NCBI GenBank assembly: GCA_016735355.1
Contig: JAERRQ010000377.1
Location: 1 to 8,301, forward strand
Length of the DNA: 8,301 nucleotides
Source of the DNA: Desulfobacterales bacterium
GTDB taxonomy: Bacteria; Desulfobacterota; Desulfobacteria; Desulfobacterales; BuS5
Direction: 5' to 3'
Made by a program: the position numbers and the translations under genes. The notes below the pieces were generated by a model. It did no database searches. It saw only the letters and a program-made list of their open reading frames with translations, and had not been told where the DNA came from. Below are positions 6,149-8,301 of the stretch, piece after piece; within the stretch, counting starts at the first letter, position 1; each line of letters starts with the position of its first letter.

Positions 6149-6688
6149 CTATTTGGGAGCCAGTATCATAATCATTGTTCGACCTTCAAATTTAGGGTAT
6201 GATTCCACTGTTGCGATTTCGTTTACACTCTCGGCAATTCTGCTTAACATATCCCTTCCCTGCTGGGAAAGTGTTATTTCGCGTCCTCGAAACATGACTG
6301 TAACCTTTACCTTATCCTTGTTGCCTATAAATTTTGTTATATGGCCTATCTTGGTCTGTAAATCATGCGCACCTGTTTTGGGACGAACCTTTATCTCTTT
6401 GACCTGGACTGTGCTCTGTTTTTTTTTTGCTTCCTGTTTTTTTTTGGTCTGTTCATATTTATAACGACCATAATCCATTATTTTGCAAACAGGCGGCTTG
6501 GCGTTGGGAGAGACCTCCACAAGGTCAAGCCCGTGGTCATTGGCAATTGCGAGCGCCTGGTGGATTTGCAGTATACCCAACTGGTTTCCTTCGGGATCAA
6601 TAACGCGAACCTCTTTAGCTCTTATGTCCCGATTAATAAAAGTTCTATCCTTTTTATCGGATTTTGAAAATCTTCTGTGTATAGCTAT
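6149..6688 (-). CDS. infC: Translation initiation factor IF-3, probable ATA start
   Basis: IF3 binds the 30S subunit, prevents premature 50S joining and enforces correct start-codon choice. The frame encodes 179 residues from ATA 6688 (E. coli 180): a lysine-rich tail, the N-domain (FINRDIRAKEVRVIDPEGNQ, LGILQIHQALAIANDHGLDL, VEVSPNAKPPVCKIMDYGRY), a lysine-rich linker (EQTKKKQEAKKKQ) and the C-domain (VKEIKVRPKTGAHDLQTKI, MFRGREITLSQQG, ESYPKFEGRTMIMILAPK). Between an in-frame TAA at 6693-6691 and the first TTG at 6580 there is no ATG, GTG or TTG; starting at that TTG would delete half the N-domain. ATA at 6688 sits six bases from GGGAGG and gives MAIHRRFSKS. A second ATA (6682) and an ATT (6637) are less well placed. 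infC is known for non-canonical starts that IF3 itself discriminates against. No clean promoter was found in the 105-bp AT-rich leader. Confidence 0.95.
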   Translation of the reverse strand: MAIHRRFSKSDKKDRTFINRDIRAKEVRVIDPEGNQLGILQIHQALAIANDHGLDLVEVSPNAKPPVCKIMDYGRYKYEQTKKKQEAKKKQSTVQVKEIKVRPKTGAHDLQTKIGHITKFIGNKDKVKVTVMFRGREITLSQQGRDMLSRIAESVNEIATVESYPKFEGRTMIMILAPK

Positions 6689-6694
6689 GCTTTA

Positions 6695-6700
6695 CCTCCC
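6695..6700 (-). promoter_or_regulatory. infC: infC ribosome-binding site that fixes a non-canonical start
   Basis: GGGAGG is followed by TAAAGC and then ATA. It is the only good Shine-Dalgarno upstream of the IF3 N-domain. The six-base spacing points to ATA 6688 rather than the second ATA six bases further on. Confidence 0.75.
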
Positions 6701-6793
6701 TGTGAACCTTTGATTAAGTCTTTTTTTCATATAAATTAAAATCTAATAAACTAATTAATGATTCAATGAAATGCAAGAAAAAAATGTTTATTT

Positions 6794-7303
6794 TTACTGT
6801 TGGAGTGTATATGCGGAGAGTAGACTTTTTTTCCAATAATTATTTTTTGGGTTTGCGAAGAAGTCTTTAAAGAGTTTCAGACTCTCCTCACGCAATATTC
6901 CCGGAAGTATAGAAATCGTACTGTTTTTATAAAGAGGCGTCAGCTTTTCAAGGTCGCATCTTGTGCCTCCGCCCATTATATCCTCATAAGCATAGACTAT
7001 TCGGCCTGTTCCACTTAATATGATTGCACCGAAGCACATGAGGCATGGTTCGAGTGTGCAGAAAAGAGTTGTTTTGAGTCTATCTATGCCCCGTCCAAGA
7101 TCAACAGAATCTCTTAAACATATCATCTCGGCATGATTTATTTCATCAGGCGTTCCTCCTGAAGAGCCTCTTCTCGAACCTGTTGCAATTATTTCGTTCT
7201 TATACACCATCACTGCCCCTACCGGGAATTCGCCATGCGATAGCGCTTCTTCTGCAAGCTGCAGAGCCTTTTCCATAAAGAAATTATCATCTAAATCGAT
7301 CAT
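6794..7303 (-). CDS. TadA-like zinc-dependent nucleoside/tRNA deaminase
   Basis: A 169-residue cytidine/deoxycytidylate deaminase-fold protein. The zinc site is complete: H57-A-E59 (NHAEMICL) with the catalytic glutamate, and PC-LM-C with C87 and C90 (TLEPCLMCFGAI). GEFPVGAVMV near residue 24 is the usual N-terminal substrate-pocket motif. The family includes TadA, which converts A34 of tRNA-Arg to inosine, and free-base or nucleoside deaminases. Here the segment before HAE is longer than in TadA (SRRGSSGGTPDEIN), HAE is preceded by Asn, and MGGGTRCD replaces the usual TadA K-GA motif, so the tRNA role is uncertain. I chose ATG 7303 (MIDLDDNFFMEKAL); the frame extends to a TTG at 7339 that lies inside a repeat, and ATG 7276 is an alternative. 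It ends 105 bases before infC, where thrS is often found. Confidence 0.88.
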   Translation of the reverse strand: MIDLDDNFFMEKALQLAEEALSHGEFPVGAVMVYKNEIIATGSRRGSSGGTPDEINHAEMICLRDSVDLGRGIDRLKTTLFCTLEPCLMCFGAIILSGTGRIVYAYEDIMGGGTRCDLEKLTPLYKNSTISILPGILREESLKLFKDFFANPKNNYWKKSLLSAYTLQQ

Positions 7304-7338
7304 CGCCCGGAATCCAACCCTTTGTGAATTGTCAGCCA

Positions 7339-7367
7339 ATTATAGAATATATATTGCTTTCCAATAA
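7339..7367 (-). promoter_or_regulatory. Possible sigma-70 promoter for the deaminase gene, inside repeat copy 1
   Basis: A perfect TATAAT (7344-7339) lies 17 bases after TTATTG (7367-7362), a poor -35 match. A start near 7332 would give a leader of about 29 bases to ATG 7303. In repeat copy 2 the same hexamer is CATAAT. Confidence 0.4.
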
Positions 7368-7389
7368 TTACACATCTCTTCAATAGATT

Positions 7390-7406
7390 ATCAGTATATT
7401 ACTGAT
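7390..7406. promoter_or_regulatory. 17-bp palindrome, possible operator
   Basis: ATCAGTA-TAT-TACTGAT is a perfect inverted repeat (7-bp arms) inside repeat copy 1, about 90 bases upstream of the deaminase start. The equivalent stretch of copy 2 has lost the symmetry. The form would suit a dimeric DNA-binding protein, but no particular regulator is indicated, and AT-rich DNA yields such sites by chance. Confidence 0.25.
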
Positions 7407-7513
7407 GCCGGTAATATCAAGCTTTATTATTTATAGTCCTATTGTCATATTCGTTCATAAAATTTCATCAGTGAAGCACTTTCCGTACCAACGTCCCGGT
7501 TCACGCTTCCCGG

Positions 7514-7630
7514 TTTGTGAATTGTCAGCCAATTATGGCATATATATTGCTTTCCAATAATTGAGCATATCTTCAATATATTCTCCGCATATTAATGATG
7601 CCGGCAATATCAAGTTTTATTATTTATAGT
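7514..7630. repeat. 117-bp direct repeat, copy 2
   Basis: Direct-orientation copy of 7321-7437, starting 193 bases after it, 89 percent identical by direct count (13 substitutions, no gaps). It lies upstream of the response-regulator gene and carries a sigma-54-like motif absent from copy 1. Together with copy 1 it occupies most of the 399-bp non-coding region 7304-7702. Confidence 0.9.
7536..7551 (+). promoter_or_regulatory. Candidate sigma-54 (-24/-12) promoter toward the response-regulator gene
   Basis: TGGCATATATATTGCT matches the consensus TGGCAYR-N4-TTGCW, with GG and GC separated by exactly 10 bases. Transcription would start near 7562 and run toward the plus-strand gene. Copy 1 of the repeat has TAGAA in place of TGGCA, so it lacks the -24 GG. 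No enhancer-binding site was identified upstream. Confidence 0.4.
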
Positions 7631-7702
7631 TAGCCATTCGTGGACGAGACCTTACGAAAACAGATGACTTTTAATGGGTAGTGATAAATATCTTAATTAA
7701 TA

Positions 7703-8301
7703 GTGGACGACAATCCGGTTAACCTGATGTTGTTAAAGGCTACGCTTGTCAAAGCGGGTTATCATATTTTAATGGTCAATAACGGTACTGAGGCGCGCGC
7801 TATGGCAGCGAAGTGCAGGCCTGATCTTATCCTGCTTGACATTATTATGCCCGGCGAAGACGGGTTTGAAGTAATTCGGCGGTTAAGGGAAAATCCTAAA
7901 ACCGTTGCTATTCCAATAATTTTTCTCAGAGCTCTGGATGATCCGAAAGCAAAAATGGAGAGCTTTAAATTAGGCGCGGTGGACTATATTACCAAACCTT
8001 TTTATGTGCCCGAGCTTCTGGCCCGGGTGAAACTTCACCTGAAACTGTCGATTGCAACCAATTCGCTCATCACCAGTCAGGCGCAAAAATTAAAACAGAT
8101 TGAAAGCGCCCAGCAATCCATGCTGGTTAGTCCTGCTGAAATTCCCGAGGCAAATTTTGCTGTCTGGTATAATTCCCTCCAGGAAGCAGGCGGCGATATT
8201 TATGATGTATTCCGGATTTCAAAAGATATTTGCGGTTATTTTGTGGGAGATGTATCCGGACATGACATAGCCACAAGTTACATTACGGCTTCGGTAAAGG
8301 C
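7703..8301 (+). CDS. Response regulator-PP2C (RsbU/SpoIIE-type) phosphatase fusion, 5' frameshifted, runs off right edge
   Basis: A receiver domain (about residues 1-115) is joined by a helical linker (QAQKLKQIESAQQS) to the start of a PP2C/SpoIIE-type Ser/Thr phosphatase domain. The receiver shows acidic DD (2-3), phospho-acceptor D46 (LILLDIIMPGEDGFEV) and K98 (DYITKPF). The phosphatase metal motifs are EAGGDIYD (161-168) and GDVSGHD (182-188). Such proteins usually dephosphorylate anti-anti-sigma factors in partner-switching systems. The first receiver strand is missing: GTG ATA AAT ATC TTA at 7681-7695 would supply MINIL, but TAATTAAT at 7694-7701 shifts the frame. Removing one TAAT gives MINILIVDDNPVNL. 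As it stands, an in-frame TAA at 7694-7696 leaves GTG 7703 as the earliest usual start. R76 occupies the usual Thr/Ser switch position. It may be a recent pseudogene, a shortened gene or a sequence error. Confidence 0.8.
   Translation, partial: MDDNPVNLMLLKATLVKAGYHILMVNNGTEARAMAAKCRPDLILLDIIMPGEDGFEVIRRLRENPKTVAIPIIFLRALDDPKAKMESFKLGAVDYITKPFYVPELLARVKLHLKLSIATNSLITSQAQKLKQIESAQQSMLVSPAEIPEANFAVWYNSLQEAGGDIYDVFRISKDICGYFVGDVSGHDIATSYITASVK

Larger units (their letters stand above)
7321..7437. repeat. 117-bp direct repeat, copy 1
   Basis: Begins TTTGTGAATTGTCAGCCAAT and ends TTATTATTTATAGT. It matches the copy at 7514-7630 at 104 of 117 positions with no gaps. It starts 18 bases before the deaminase ATG and so holds that gene's promoter region. 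No coding capacity; the segment between the copies (7438-7513) shows nothing recognisable. Confidence 0.9.

Noticed and set aside
6701..6793. AT-rich boxes upstream of infC as a promoter
   Set aside because: Several TTGAAT-like and TATTAG-like hexamers occur, but none has both a good match and correct spacing.
7304..7339. Deaminase start at TTG 7339
   Set aside because: It has no Shine-Dalgarno and falls within the 117-bp repeat; the first plausible family start is ATG 7303.

Overview
The window holds a conserved bacterial translation and transcription gene block. Almost all of it is on the minus strand, so it reads from right to left. The order in transcription is: a TadA-like deaminase, infC (IF3), rpmI (L35), rplT (L20), pheS and pheT (both phenylalanyl-tRNA synthetase subunits), a small MerR-type regulator, a tRNA-Gly(CCC), and the N-terminal 259 codons of nusA, which runs off the left edge. 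The gene order (pheT followed by a short MerR-like gene), the protein sequences and the moderately AT-rich, repeat-bearing intergenic DNA suggest a sulfate-reducer-type deltaproteobacterium (Desulfobacterota, perhaps Desulfobacterales). This is an inference from gene content; no marker here proves it.

Layout: 1-777 partial nusA; 778-1034 a nusA leader with a strong intrinsic terminator; 1035-1110 tRNA-Gly with a promoter behind it; 1193-1540 MerR-like regulator; 1686-4136 pheT; 4297-5304 pheS; 5336-5686 rplT; 5718-5915 rpmI; 6149-6688 infC, which has no ATG, GTG or TTG start and probably begins at ATA; 6794-7303 deaminase. From 7304 to 7702 lies a divergent 399-bp non-coding region with two 117-bp direct repeats. 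The only plus-strand gene is a partial response-regulator/PP2C-phosphatase fusion (7703-8301, runs off the right edge). Its reading frame seems to have been broken at the very start by a 4-bp TAAT duplication.

The genes work together in protein synthesis: IF3 in initiation, L35 and L20 in 50S assembly, PheST in charging tRNA-Phe, and NusA in elongation and termination control. Co-transcription of infC through pheT is likely, because they share a strand and the gaps are short.

The most striking non-coding feature is that three gaps of this essential operon each hold a different palindromic, MITE-like element (1587-1683, 4146-4291, 5990-6090). The one between pheS and pheT sits exactly between a good Shine-Dalgarno (GGAGG, touching the pheS stop) and the pheT start. 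Removing it would restore a normal 9-nt spacing. A GC-rich terminator-like hairpin precedes rpmI and may act as an attenuator for rpmI-rplT-pheST. I saw no CRISPR array, phage gene, transposase or rRNA.
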